Source: JAMXLO01 sp963832895
Lineage (GTDB): Bacteria; Pseudomonadota; Alphaproteobacteria; Acetobacterales; Acetobacteraceae
Length of the DNA: 64,000 nucleotides
Reading direction: 5' to 3'
NCBI GenBank assembly: GCA_963832895.1
Contig: CAWHVQ010000015.1
Coordinates: forward strand, 62,001 to 126,000
The notes under the pieces were generated by a model that was not told the DNA's origin, made no database searches, and saw only the letters and a list, made by a program, of their open reading frames with translations. The translations under genes were made by a program, and so were the position numbers. Shown piece after piece: positions 16,590 to 24,423 of this stretch (the stretch's first letter is position 1; every line of letters starts with the position of its first letter).

Positions 16590-17367
16590 CCTTTTGCAGC
16601 ACGACGCCTGCCATGGTGCCGCCATCGACCACCAGCGTGTGACCGGTGACGAAGCTTCCCGAGGGCGACGCAAGGAACACTGCGGCTCCCGCGATCTCGT
16701 CCGGCTCGCCGATGCGCTGCAGCGGATTGTCGCGCGTGGTCTTGCGATAGCGCACAGGGTCTTCCCACAGCGCCCGCGCGAAATCCGTGCGCACCAGACC
16801 TGGCGCGATGCAGTTGGCGCGCACGTTCTTTGGTCCCCACTCCACCGCGATGTTGCGCGTCAATTGCATGTCGGCCGCCTTGGAGATGCCGTACAGCCCG
16901 AGCGACGCCGAGCCGCGCAGTCCGCCGATCGAGGAAATCAAGATGAACGATCCGCCGCCGCGCTCCGCCATATGCGGGCATACCATGTTCGCCAACCAGA
17001 AGTTGCTGCGCACATTGGCTCCCATGACGCGTTCATACACCTCGTCCGACGCGCCGGTCGCCGGCCCGAGATAGGGATTGACCGCGGCGTTGCTCACCAT
17101 GATGTCAATGCCGCCCAGCAACGCGGTGGTCTGATCGACCAGCTTCTGGAGTTCCTCCTTGCGCGCGATGTGACACGGAATCACCGTGGCTTCGCCGCCC
17201 CGCTCGCGAATGCCGGCAGCGACCGTCTCGCAGACATCGGCCTTGCGGCTGGACACCACCACCTTCGCACCATGCTCCGCCAGGCGTTCAACGATGGCGC
17301 GGCCGATCCCCTTGCTGGAGCCGGTGACAACGGCGACCTTGCCGGTCAGATCGAACAGCGACGACAT
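16582..17367 (-). CDS. SDR family oxidoreductase
   Basis: 261 residues from ATG 17367, chosen for AAGGA eleven bases upstream. Classical short-chain dehydrogenase: cofactor motif TGSSKGIG at 15-22, NNAG-like VSNAAVN, active-site Ser in FILISSIGG, Tyr-x3-Lys in YGISKAA, and a C-terminal TLVVDGGTMAG. This arrangement is that of glucose-dehydrogenase or 3-oxoacyl-reductase-like SDRs; the substrate is unknown. It is the first gene of a two-gene unit with kynU and is divergent, 69 bases away, from the acyl-CoA synthetase at 17437. Confidence 0.92.
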   Translation of the reverse strand: MSSLFDLTGKVAVVTGSSKGIGRAIVERLAEHGAKVVVSSRKADVCETVAAGIRERGGEATVIPCHIARKEELQKLVDQTTALLGGIDIMVSNAAVNPYLGPATGASDEVYERVMGANVRSNFWLANMVCPHMAERGGGSFILISSIGGLRGSASLGLYGISKAADMQLTRNIAVEWGPKNVRANCIAPGLVRTDFARALWEDPVRYRKTTRDNPLQRIGEPDEIAGAAVFLASPSGSFVTGHTLVVDGGTMAGVVLQKDD

Positions 17368-17436
17368 CCTGGTGTCCTTTGCCGGAGAGCTACCGATCAG
17401 TATGCTGGCCATCTGGAAACGTCAATCGAGCACACC

Positions 17437-19572
17437 ATGCAGTCGAAACGAACAACCGTCTATCGCCATGCCGACCTCACGCGCCTGCTGCATCCCGCCA
17501 GCGTCGCCGTGATTGGTGCCTCGACGCGCGCCGGCTCGTTCGGCGAGCGTGTGGTGGTGAATCTCCAGCACTATGGCGGTCGCGTGTATCCGGTGAATGC
17601 GCGTTACGAACGGATCGGCGATCAGCGCTGCTACCCAGATGTCGCCACTCTGCCTGAGGTGCCAGACTGCGCCGTCGTGACCGCGCCGCGCGAGGCGGTG
17701 GAAGAGATCGTGCTGGCATGCGCCGCCGCCGGCGTGGGCGGGGTGATCGTGTTCGCCTCCGGCTATGCGGAGACCGGCAAGGACGACCGCATCGCACAGC
17801 AGCAGCGCCTCGCGGCGATTGCGCGCGAAAGCAATATGCGCATTGTCGGGCCGAACTGCATCGGTGTGGTGAATGCGCCGCTCGACATGCGCGTGACCTT
17901 CATGGACATCACGCCGATTCCACCGCCACGCAAACATTCGATCGGCATGGTGAGCCAGTCGGGCGCTCTGGGCATGGCGCTGGCGCAGGCCGTGGTGCGC
18001 GGCGTGTCGTTCAGCCACGTGCTGACGTCTGGCAATTCCTGCGACGTGGACATGGCCGATTACATTTCATATCTCGCGGACGATCCGTCCTGCGCCGCGA
18101 TTGCCTGTGTATTCGAAGGCATGGCAGAGCCCGAGCGCATGCTGATCGCTGCCGAGAATGCCTGGCAGCGCGACAAGCCGCTGATCGTGTTCAAGACGGC
18201 GACCGGCGAGCAGGGTGCCGCGGCGGCGATGTCGCATACCGGCTCGCTGGCCGGATCGCAGGCGGCGTATCGCGCGGTGTTCCGTCGCGCCGGTGCGATC
18301 CTGGTGGATGACTACGAGGCGCTGTGCGAGACCGCTGCGTTCTTCGCCAAGGCGAAGCCACCGAAGGCTCGGGGCGTCGCCGTGGTCGCGGCGTCCGGTG
18401 GTGCGGCGATCATGGCAGCCGATCGCGCCGAGGAGTTCGATGTGCCACTTACGCAGCCGTCTGATGCGGTGCGCGATGTGCTGCTGGCGCACATTCCGGA
18501 ATTCGGTTCGGCGCGCAATCCGTGCGACGTGACGGCGCAGATTTTGGCCAATCCGGAATCGCTCAACGCCTGCGCCGATGCATTGCTTGGCGACGCCGCA
18601 TATGGTGCGCTTGTCGTGCCGCAGACCTACGGTTACGCGCCCTCGGCAAAGCGCATCCCGGTCTATGATTCGCTGGCGGCGAAGCACGGCAAGATCGCCT
18701 GCATCGCCTGGCAGAGCGAGTGGCTGGAAGGCCCCGGTGTCCAGGAAGCCGAAGAGGCGGAGCATGTCGCACTGTTCCGCTCGATGCCGTCGTGCTTCGC
18801 GGCGTTGGCGGCGTGGCAATGGCGAGCGACAAAGCGCGCTGCCGGCGCGGCGCCTCCCGCTGCGACATCGTGCGACGTTGTACGGCAGGCAGGCGCGATG
18901 CTCGCTGCGGCAGGCAAGCGGGCGTTGACCGAACGCGAGGCAAAGGAGGTGCTGGCACTGTATGGCGTGTCGGTGGTTGGAGAACGTGTCGCGCAAAGCG
19001 TAGACGAGGCGGTGAATGCCGCCGGATCGCTCGGCTATCCCGTGGTGTTGAAGGTCGAATTGCCCGACCTGCCGCACAAGACCGAGGCTGGCGTCGTGCG
19101 GCTCAACCTGCGCAACGCCGATGAGGTGCACGAGGCGTATCAGACGATCATAGCGCGCGCGAACGCGGTCACGCCGCCGCCGCGCATCGCTGGCGTGCTG
19201 GTGCAGAAGATGATGCCGCAAGGAGTTGAGATGGTGGTGGGCGCGCGCATCGATCCGCTGTTCGGACCGCTGGTGGTGGTCGGACTGGGCGGCATTCTGG
19301 TTGAACTATTGCAGGACATTGCGCTCGCGCCCGCGCCGGTGACGCACGACGAGGCGCTTGCGCTGTTGGCACAACTCAAGGGCGCGCGGCTGCTCGACGG
19401 CTTTCGAGGTATGCCGGCGGTCGATCGCAACCGCCTAGCCGAAGTGATCTGTCGCGTCGCTGCGTTCGCCGCGGATCATCGCAACGCAATCGCCGAGCTG
19501 GATGTCAATCCTCTGATCTGCGCCGGCGACAGCATCACCGCAGTCGATGCACTGATTGTGCCGGCCTTGTGA
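17437..19572 (+). CDS. acetate--CoA ligase (ADP-forming) family / acyl-CoA synthetase, fused alpha-beta
   Basis: 711 residues from ATG 17437; an open frame extends back to 16594 but that part is antisense to the SDR. Domain order: CoA-binding Rossmann (LLHPASVAVIGASTRAGSFG, about 18-36), succinyl-CoA-ligase-like domain with the phospho-His H267 in AAMSHTGSLAG, then a C-terminal ATP-grasp domain from about 490 (LTEREAKEVLALYGV, PVVLKVELPDLPHKTEAGVV, MMPQGVEMVVGARIDPLFGP). These enzymes interconvert acyl-CoA plus ADP and acid plus ATP. In a CoA-transferase-rich catabolic region it would activate or release a carboxylic acid. The substrate is not assignable. Confidence 0.92.
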   Translation: MQSKRTTVYRHADLTRLLHPASVAVIGASTRAGSFGERVVVNLQHYGGRVYPVNARYERIGDQRCYPDVATLPEVPDCAVVTAPREAVEEIVLACAAAGVGGVIVFASGYAETGKDDRIAQQQRLAAIARESNMRIVGPNCIGVVNAPLDMRVTFMDITPIPPPRKHSIGMVSQSGALGMALAQAVVRGVSFSHVLTSGNSCDVDMADYISYLADDPSCAAIACVFEGMAEPERMLIAAENAWQRDKPLIVFKTATGEQGAAAAMSHTGSLAGSQAAYRAVFRRAGAILVDDYEALCETAAFFAKAKPPKARGVAVVAASGGAAIMAADRAEEFDVPLTQPSDAVRDVLLAHIPEFGSARNPCDVTAQILANPESLNACADALLGDAAYGALVVPQTYGYAPSAKRIPVYDSLAAKHGKIACIAWQSEWLEGPGVQEAEEAEHVALFRSMPSCFAALAAWQWRATKRAAGAAPPAATSCDVVRQAGAMLAAAGKRALTEREAKEVLALYGVSVVGERVAQSVDEAVNAAGSLGYPVVLKVELPDLPHKTEAGVVRLNLRNADEVHEAYQTIIARANAVTPPPRIAGVLVQKMMPQGVEMVVGARIDPLFGPLVVVGLGGILVELLQDIALAPAPVTHDEALALLAQLKGARLLDGFRGMPAVDRNRLAEVICRVAAFAADHRNAIAELDVNPLICAGDSITAVDALIVPAL

Positions 19573-19589
19573 TCACATAGAAGAAGGAA

Positions 19590-19674
19590 GGATTCAACGC
19601 AGATGTACGCAAAGCACGCAGATGGATCCGTGCAGTTCGCAGCGACCTCTCTATCTGCGTGTTTGCGTGAATCC
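19590..19674. repeat. imperfect inverted repeat between convergent genes
   Basis: The left arm starts with GGATTCAACGCAGATGTACG at 19590 and runs to about 19625; the right arm at 19653-19674 reads ATCTGCGTGTTTGCGTGAAT then CC. Its complement matches the left arm with an insertion in the middle. The segment is clearly less GC-rich than its surroundings. It lies between the stops of the acyl-CoA synthetase and the thioesterase, so it may act as a bidirectional terminator or be an extragenic palindrome. Confidence 0.65.
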
Positions 19675-19703
19675 GCTTAACATTTGTGTTTATGCCTTTC
19701 TTT

Positions 19704-20096
19704 CTATGCGCTATCCGGCAGCCGTCGCGGCCGTCCGTTTTCATCCACCGCCACCAGCACGAATTCGGCGGCCGTCACCCTCACCCGCTCTCCCTGGCCG
19801 CGGCGCAACACCCAGGCCTCGACGCCCAGCGTGATCGAGCTGCGTCCGGTGCGGATGACGTCTGTATAGACGCACACCACATCGCCGACCTTCACCGGCT
19901 GGAGGAAGCTGAGGTTGGAGACGGCGGCCGTGGCGACACGGCCTCTGGCGCGCGTGCCGGCGGAGACGCCGGCTGCAAGGTCCATCAGCGACATGATCCA
20001 GCCGCCGAAGATGTCGCCGGCGGGATTGGTGTCAGCAGGCATCGCCACGGTGCGGAGCGCAAGCTCGCCCGTTGGCTGCGTCGCAGCATTCGTCAT
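19704..20096 (-). CDS. acyl-CoA thioesterase (hotdog fold, YciA-like)
   Basis: 130 residues from ATG 20096. Hotdog motif TNPAGDIFGGWIMSLMDLAA carries the N-x2-GD-x-FGGW-x(4)-D pattern of YciA/BACH thioesterases, with the catalytic Asp in LMDLAAG; SNLSFLQPVKVGDVVCVYTD and ITLGVEAWVLRR complete the fold. It hydrolyses acyl-CoA to free acid and CoA in the cytoplasm. A long open frame continues upstream to 20684 but is antisense to the crotonase gene. It is divergent from that gene with a 62-base gap. Confidence 0.92.
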   Translation of the reverse strand: MTNAATQPTGELALRTVAMPADTNPAGDIFGGWIMSLMDLAAGVSAGTRARGRVATAAVSNLSFLQPVKVGDVVCVYTDVIRTGRSSITLGVEAWVLRRGQGERVRVTAAEFVLVAVDENGRPRRLPDSA

Positions 20097-20158
20097 GGCG
20101 CGCGGTCTCCTGCTAGGATCTGCAACATCGTGCAGCGGAATACCGCGGAGGGCGAGGT

Positions 20159-20956
20159 ATGAACGAGCAATCGGCCGTGATCGAGCGGGTGCTGCTGCGA
20201 CACGACGCGGCGGGCGTCGCCTGGCTGACGCTAAACCGTCCGGCGGCACGCAACGCGCTCTCCATGGCGCTGATGCGGGCGCTGGTCGAGGAACTCGCGG
20301 CAGTCGGCCAGGACCCTGCCGTGAAGGTGGTGGTGATCGGCGGCGCGGGGCCGGCCTTCTGCGCGGGCCATGATCTGCGCGAGCTGCGATCGAACCCGGA
20401 GCGCGCCGCCTTTCAGGCAACATTCGCGCTGTGCTCGCAGCTGATGACGAGTATCGTTCGGCTGAACAAGCCGGTGATCGCCCGCGTGCACGGCGTGGCG
20501 ACCGCGGCGGGCTGTCAGCTCGTGGCGAGCTGCGATCTGGCGGTGGCGGCAAATAGCGCACGCTTCGCGACGCCGGGGGTGAATATTGGCCTGTTCTGCT
20601 CGACGCCAATGGTCGCGCTGTCACGCGCGGTTGGGCGCAAGGCCGCCATGGAGATGCTGCTGACCGGCGAACACATCGACGCACCGCGCGCGCACGCGCT
20701 CGGCCTGGTCAACCGTGTGGCGGCCGATGACGAACTGGATGCGGCGGTCGCGGCCCTGGCCGGCCAGATCGTGGCGAAGAGCCCGCTCACCTTGGCAATC
20801 GGCAAGCAGGCCTTCTATCGCCAGGCCGAAATGGGCCTCGACGATGCCTATGCCTATGCCTCGGAGGTGATGACGCGGAACATGCTGGCGCGCGATGCCG
20901 GCGAGGGAATCGACGCTTTCCTTGGGAAGCGCCAGCCGGTGTGGACCGGGACTTGA
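20159..20956 (+). CDS. crotonase-family protein, ECHDC3-like
   Basis: 265 residues. Crotonase core: LTLNRPAARNALSMALMRAL, oxyanion-hole segment FCAGHDLREL, and VHGVATAAGCQLVASCDLAV. Both catalytic glutamates of true enoyl-CoA hydratase are replaced: Gln in AAGCQLVA and Gly in FATPGVNIGLFCSTP. The run of AAGCQLVASCD, TPGVNIGLFCSTP, KAAMEMLLTGE and GIDAFLGKRQPVW follows the animal ECHDC3 pattern. Classical hydration of enoyl-CoA is therefore unlikely; the reaction is unknown. It closes the catabolic region, divergent from the thioesterase. Confidence 0.9.
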   Translation: MNEQSAVIERVLLRHDAAGVAWLTLNRPAARNALSMALMRALVEELAAVGQDPAVKVVVIGGAGPAFCAGHDLRELRSNPERAAFQATFALCSQLMTSIVRLNKPVIARVHGVATAAGCQLVASCDLAVAANSARFATPGVNIGLFCSTPMVALSRAVGRKAAMEMLLTGEHIDAPRAHALGLVNRVAADDELDAAVAALAGQIVAKSPLTLAIGKQAFYRQAEMGLDDAYAYASEVMTRNMLARDAGEGIDAFLGKRQPVWTGT

Positions 20957-20990
20957 TTTCGCACATCGCTGATCATTGATCTGCTGTCAG

Positions 20991-21899
20991 ATGACAGATC
21001 CCTACGAAGTCCTTGGCGTGCAGAAGACCGACAGCGATGCGGCCATCCGATCCGCGTATCGCAAGCTCGCCAAGCGCCACCACCCCGACGTCAATCCTGG
21101 CAAGCCTGAGGCGGCGGAGCGGTTCAAGGAGATCAGCGCCGCCTACGACATCTTGTCGGACAAGGAGAAGCGCGCCCGTTACGACCGCGGCGAGATCGAT
21201 GCGGCCGGCAACGAGGTGCCGCCGCAGCGGCCGTTCTATCGCGACTTCGGCGATGCCGCCGGCCGCGAGAAATACCACGCCGATGCGGGTTTCGATCCCG
21301 AGGATCTCGAGAGCGTGTTCGCGCAGGCATTCCGCGGACGGTCCGGCACGGCTGGAGGACGGCGATTCTCGATGCGCGGCCAGAACGCCCAGTACCAGCT
21401 CACGCTCGACTTCCTCGATGCGGTCAACGGCACCACCCGCAGGGTCACGCTGCCGGACGGACGCACGCTGGATGTGCGCATACCGGCCGGTGTTCGCGAC
21501 GGTCAGGTGATCCGGCTAAAGGGCCAGGGCATGCCGGGTATCGGCGACGGGGCGCCTGGCGATGCGCTAGTCGAGGTCGCCGTCGCACCACACCCGCTGT
21601 TCCGACGCGAGGGCGACGACATCATCGTCGAATTGCCGGTAACCCTGCAGGAGGCGGTACTCGGAACCACGCTGGAGGTGCCAACGATCAAGGGGCCTGT
21701 ACGCCTGACCATTCCGCCCAATTCCGGCCGCGGCACGCGGCTGCGTCTGCGCGGGCGCGGGATCGAAGGCAAGGGCCATCAGTTCGTGGAACTCCATCCC
21801 GTCCTGCCGCCGAGCGAGGAACCTGAGCTCGCCGAATTCCTGAAGAACTGGAAGCCCCGGCACCCGATCAACCCGCGCGCCGGCCTGGAGACCGAGTGA
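20991..21899 (+). CDS. cbpA: CbpA-like DnaJ co-chaperone
   Basis: 302 residues from ATG 20991 (MTDPYEVLGV). J-domain at 1-70 with HPD in AKRHHPDVNPG, followed by a G/F-poor linker and the two-lobed DnaJ C-terminal substrate domain (YQLTLDFLDAVNGTTRRVTL, GVRDGQVIRLKGQGMPGIG, LEVPTIKGPVRLTIPPNSGR, GRGTRLRLRGRG). There is no zinc-finger region, which makes it CbpA/class II rather than DnaJ. It stimulates DnaK ATPase. Its TGA overlaps the start of cbpM, the standard pairing. Confidence 0.92.
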   Translation: MTDPYEVLGVQKTDSDAAIRSAYRKLAKRHHPDVNPGKPEAAERFKEISAAYDILSDKEKRARYDRGEIDAAGNEVPPQRPFYRDFGDAAGREKYHADAGFDPEDLESVFAQAFRGRSGTAGGRRFSMRGQNAQYQLTLDFLDAVNGTTRRVTLPDGRTLDVRIPAGVRDGQVIRLKGQGMPGIGDGAPGDALVEVAVAPHPLFRREGDDIIVELPVTLQEAVLGTTLEVPTIKGPVRLTIPPNSGRGTRLRLRGRGIEGKGHQFVELHPVLPPSEEPELAEFLKNWKPRHPINPRAGLETE

Positions 21900-22228
21900 T
21901 GGACGTGATCGCGGTCGCAGCATTGTTTCCCGACCTCACAACGGTCGAGATCATCCAATGGGTCGAACAGGGCTGGGTCGTGCCGGATACGGCAGACGCC
22001 GGCCTGGTCTTCCACGAGATCGATGTGGCGCGGGTTCGCCTGATCCATGACCTCCGTCGCGATATGGAGATCGGCGAGGACGCCATCCCGCTGGTTCTGT
22101 CGCTGCTGGATCAGGTCTACGAGTTGCGCAGCCGGATGAACGCCATCCTGCGCGCACTCTCCTCGCAGTCCGAGGATGTGCGGGTGGCGGTACGCGAGGC
22201 GCTGCAGCCGGGCGTACGCGAGCCGTGA
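21899..22228 (+). CDS. cbpM: chaperone modulator CbpM
   Basis: 109 residues from ATG 21899; a GTG directly before at 21896 is an alternative. All-alpha, MerR-like: LTTVEIIQWVEQGWVVPD, FHEIDVARVRLIHDLRRDME, IPLVLSLLDQVYELRSRMNA. This is the profile of CbpM, which binds the J-domain of CbpA and blocks its action on DnaK. Start and stop overlap cbpA (GTGATGG), giving coupled translation of the co-chaperone and its inhibitor. Confidence 0.9.
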   Translation: MDVIAVAALFPDLTTVEIIQWVEQGWVVPDTADAGLVFHEIDVARVRLIHDLRRDMEIGEDAIPLVLSLLDQVYELRSRMNAILRALSSQSEDVRVAVREALQPGVREP

Positions 22229-22232
22229 CGGG

Positions 22233-22799
22233 TCATGGTGTGCCGGTCTGCGGGGTTCGCGCCATCTGATCCGGCGTGAGCTGGAAGCCCGCCAGGATGG
22301 TGTAGGCCGCCCCCGATTTCGTCGGCGTCACCCGCAGGATCAGGTTCGCTTCACCCGGGGTCAGCGTGATGCGGTCAACGTTGGATGGGAAAACGACGTG
22401 CATCCGGTAGACGTGTTTGTCGAGAATTGTGTCGCCCTGGGTCACGGCGACGAACACCGGCACATCTGTCTCGCGTCCGGCCATTGCCGGCCCGCGGGTC
22501 AGTTCGACCCCCACGTTGACGGTGACGGCGAGCTGGTTCTTTTCATCGCCTTCCTTGCAGCTGCCCTGCATGCCAACAATCCTTGCGTGCACAACGAGAT
22601 CCGTGAGGTCGCGCGCCGCCCCCGCCGTGCCCGATGTCCGGTAGACGTCGAGGTTCGCCGCGTCCCCCAGAATTGCGCGTCCCGGGCAGGGCGGCGCGAA
22701 CTGGTTGCGCGTCGGCCCACACTCGGCCAGCAGCGGCAGCAGAGCGGCGAGCAGGGCGGCGCGCGGCGCCCATCTAAGGTATGGCAGTCGTGCGGGCAT
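22233..22799 (-). CDS. hypothetical lipoprotein
   Basis: 188 residues from ATG 22799 (22835 is also possible). The start has an Arg/hydrophobic signal (RAALLAALLPLLAEC) with a lipobox LLAEC near residue 24-28, so it is likely anchored in the outer or inner membrane. The rest is mostly beta: VVHARIVGMQGSCKEGD, NQLAVTVNVGVELTRGPAM, VPVFVAVTQGDTILDKHVYR, DRITLTPGEANLILRV. A conserved Cys pair may form a disulphide. I do not recognise a characterised family. It converges with cbpM and is divergent from thrB. Confidence 0.75.
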   Translation of the reverse strand: MPARLPYLRWAPRAALLAALLPLLAECGPTRNQFAPPCPGRAILGDAANLDVYRTSGTAGAARDLTDLVVHARIVGMQGSCKEGDEKNQLAVTVNVGVELTRGPAMAGRETDVPVFVAVTQGDTILDKHVYRMHVVFPSNVDRITLTPGEANLILRVTPTKSGAAYTILAGFQLTPDQMARTPQTGTP

Positions 22800-22915
22800 C
22801 AGGGACTCGTTGCCGGGAATCGAGAGCGCCGGCATAGTGCGCGTCGCGGTTCCGGTCGACAACCGCCTAGGAGGCCAGCATTTTCTACCATTCTGCCGCC
22901 GTGACCTAAGCCCGC

Positions 22916-23876
22916 ATGGCGGTCTACACCGAGGTGACCGACGAGGCGCTTGCCGCCTTCCTGGCAGACTACGATATCGGCAGCATGGTGGCGTTCCGCG
23001 GCATCGCCGAGGGTGTGGAGAACAGCAACTACTCGCTGCGCACGACATCGGGCGATTACATTTTGACCTTGTACGAAAAGCGTGTGGATCCGGCGGAGCT
23101 GCCCTGGTTCCTTGGCCTGATGGAGCATTTGGCGAAGCGCGGCATTGTCTGCCCGTTGCCGGTACGCGGGCGCGACGGTCGGGCATTGCGCCATCTGAGT
23201 GGGCGACATGCGGCGATCACCACTTTCCTACCGGGAGTCTGGCCACGCCGTGTGCGGCCGGAGCATTGCGCGCCGGTGGGAGCCGCGCTGGCGGCCCTGC
23301 ACGTTGCCGGCCGCGACTACACGCCGACACGGCGCAATGCGCTGGGGCCGGACGGCTGGACGCCGCTGCTGGATCGATCACGTGCGCGCGCGAACGAAGT
23401 GCAGCCGGACCTCGCGAAGGAGCTGGAATGCGCGCTCGCCGGCATTCTGGCAGGATGGCCGCAGCGGCTGCCGATCGGCCACATCCACGCCGACCTGTTC
23501 CCCGACAACGTGTTCTTTCTCGACGGTAGACTGTCGGGCCTGATCGACTTCTACTTCGCTGCCACCGACGTCCTGGCATACGACGTCGCGGTCTGCTTGA
23601 ACGCATGGTGCTTCGAGCCGGATTTTTCCTTCAATGTCACCAAGGCGCGGTCGATGCTGCGCGCGTATAGTGCCATTCGCCCGCTGTCGAATGCAGAGCG
23701 GGCGGCGTTGCCAGGTACTGTGCCGGGGTGCGGCGATCCGTTTCATGCTGACGCGGCTCTACGACTGGTTGAACACACCCCCGGGGGCGCTGGTGACGCG
23801 CAAGGACCCGCTGGAATACCTGCGACGGCTGCGCTTCCATCTGGCTGCACATGACGAGCACGCCTATGGCATCTGA
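22916..23876 (+). pseudogene. thrB: homoserine kinase (ThrB, aminoglycoside-phosphotransferase-like), +1 frameshift
   Basis: Homoserine kinase of the APH-like type, which phosphorylates homoserine in threonine synthesis. Frame 1 reads MAVYTEVTDEALAAFLADYD, GVENSNYSLRTTSGDYILTL, catalytic IGHIHADLFPDNVFF and metal site GLIDFYFAATDVLAYDVAV, up to LSNAERAALP. There the frame is lost at GG 23714-23715 and would end in an unrelated tail at 23854. Another frame continues the family C-terminus: RGAAIRFMLTRLYDWLNTPP, ending YGI at 23876. Removing one G gives LPVLCRGAAIRF and a 319-residue protein of normal length. As threonine synthesis is normally needed, a sequencing error is more likely than a true pseudogene. 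It overlaps rnhA. Confidence 0.9.
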
Positions 23877-24357
23877 GCAGGTCACGATCACCCCCGGCCC
23901 ACAGGCTTCGGAGGTGGTTGAGGTCTGGACCGACGGTGGCTGCAAGCCAAACCCCGGGCCTGGCGGCTGGGCGGCGATCCTGCGCTTCCGAGGTGTCGAG
24001 CGGGAGCTGTCCGGCGCCGATCCGGCCACCACCAACAACCGCATGGAGCTGACCGCGGCGACGATGGCGTTGGAAGCGCTCAAGCGGTCGTGTCGTGTCG
24101 TGCTGCACACCGACAGTCAGTACGTGAAGAACGGTGTGACACGCTGGCACGCGGGATGGGTGCGTCGGAACTGGCGCAACTCTGCGGGCGATCCGGTGGC
24201 GAACGTGGAGCTGTGGCGTCGATTGCTCGAGGCGGCGAAGACGCATCGGATCGAATGGCGCTGGGTGCGCGGGCACTCGGGCGATCCGATGAATGATCGG
24301 GCGGATGCGCTGGCGACCAAGGCGCGGGATCACGGGGCGCGCAGGGAGGGGGAGTAG
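23851..24357 (+). CDS. rnhA: ribonuclease HI
   Basis: 168 residues from ATG 23851, or 163 from the equally good ATG at 23866. All four metal-binding acids are present: Asp in VWTDGGCKPNPGPGGWAAIL, Glu in NNRMELTAA, Asp in LHTDSQYVKNGV and Asp in DPMNDRADALA; the basic handle KNGVTRWHAGWVRRNW is also intact. It cuts RNA in RNA-DNA hybrids. The start lies inside the end of thrB, the common alphaproteobacterial thrB-rnhA order. It converges with the murD2 operon across a stem-loop repeat. Confidence 0.94.
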   Translation: MTSTPMASEQVTITPGPQASEVVEVWTDGGCKPNPGPGGWAAILRFRGVERELSGADPATTNNRMELTAATMALEALKRSCRVVLHTDSQYVKNGVTRWHAGWVRRNWRNSAGDPVANVELWRRLLEAAKTHRIEWRWVRGHSGDPMNDRADALATKARDHGARREGE

Positions 24358-24365
24358 CCGCGTGG

Positions 24366-24403
24366 CCTCCCCTCCCCTTGCGGGAGCGCGTTGGGGGAGG
24401 GGT
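24366..24403 (+). repeat. dispersed GC-rich stem-loop repeat, copy 2
   Basis: CCTCCCCTCCCCTTGCGGGA then GCGCGTTGGGGGAGGGGT. It lies between the convergent ends of rnhA (24357) and the murD2-like gene (24424), so it could serve as a terminator for both. Confidence 0.8.
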
Positions 24404-24423
24404 GCGAAGGTGGCCGCGGGCGC

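Noticed and set aside
16594..17436. Upstream extension of the acyl-CoA synthetase
   Set aside because: This part is antisense to the SDR gene; the synthetase family begins at ATG 17437 with its CoA-binding domain.
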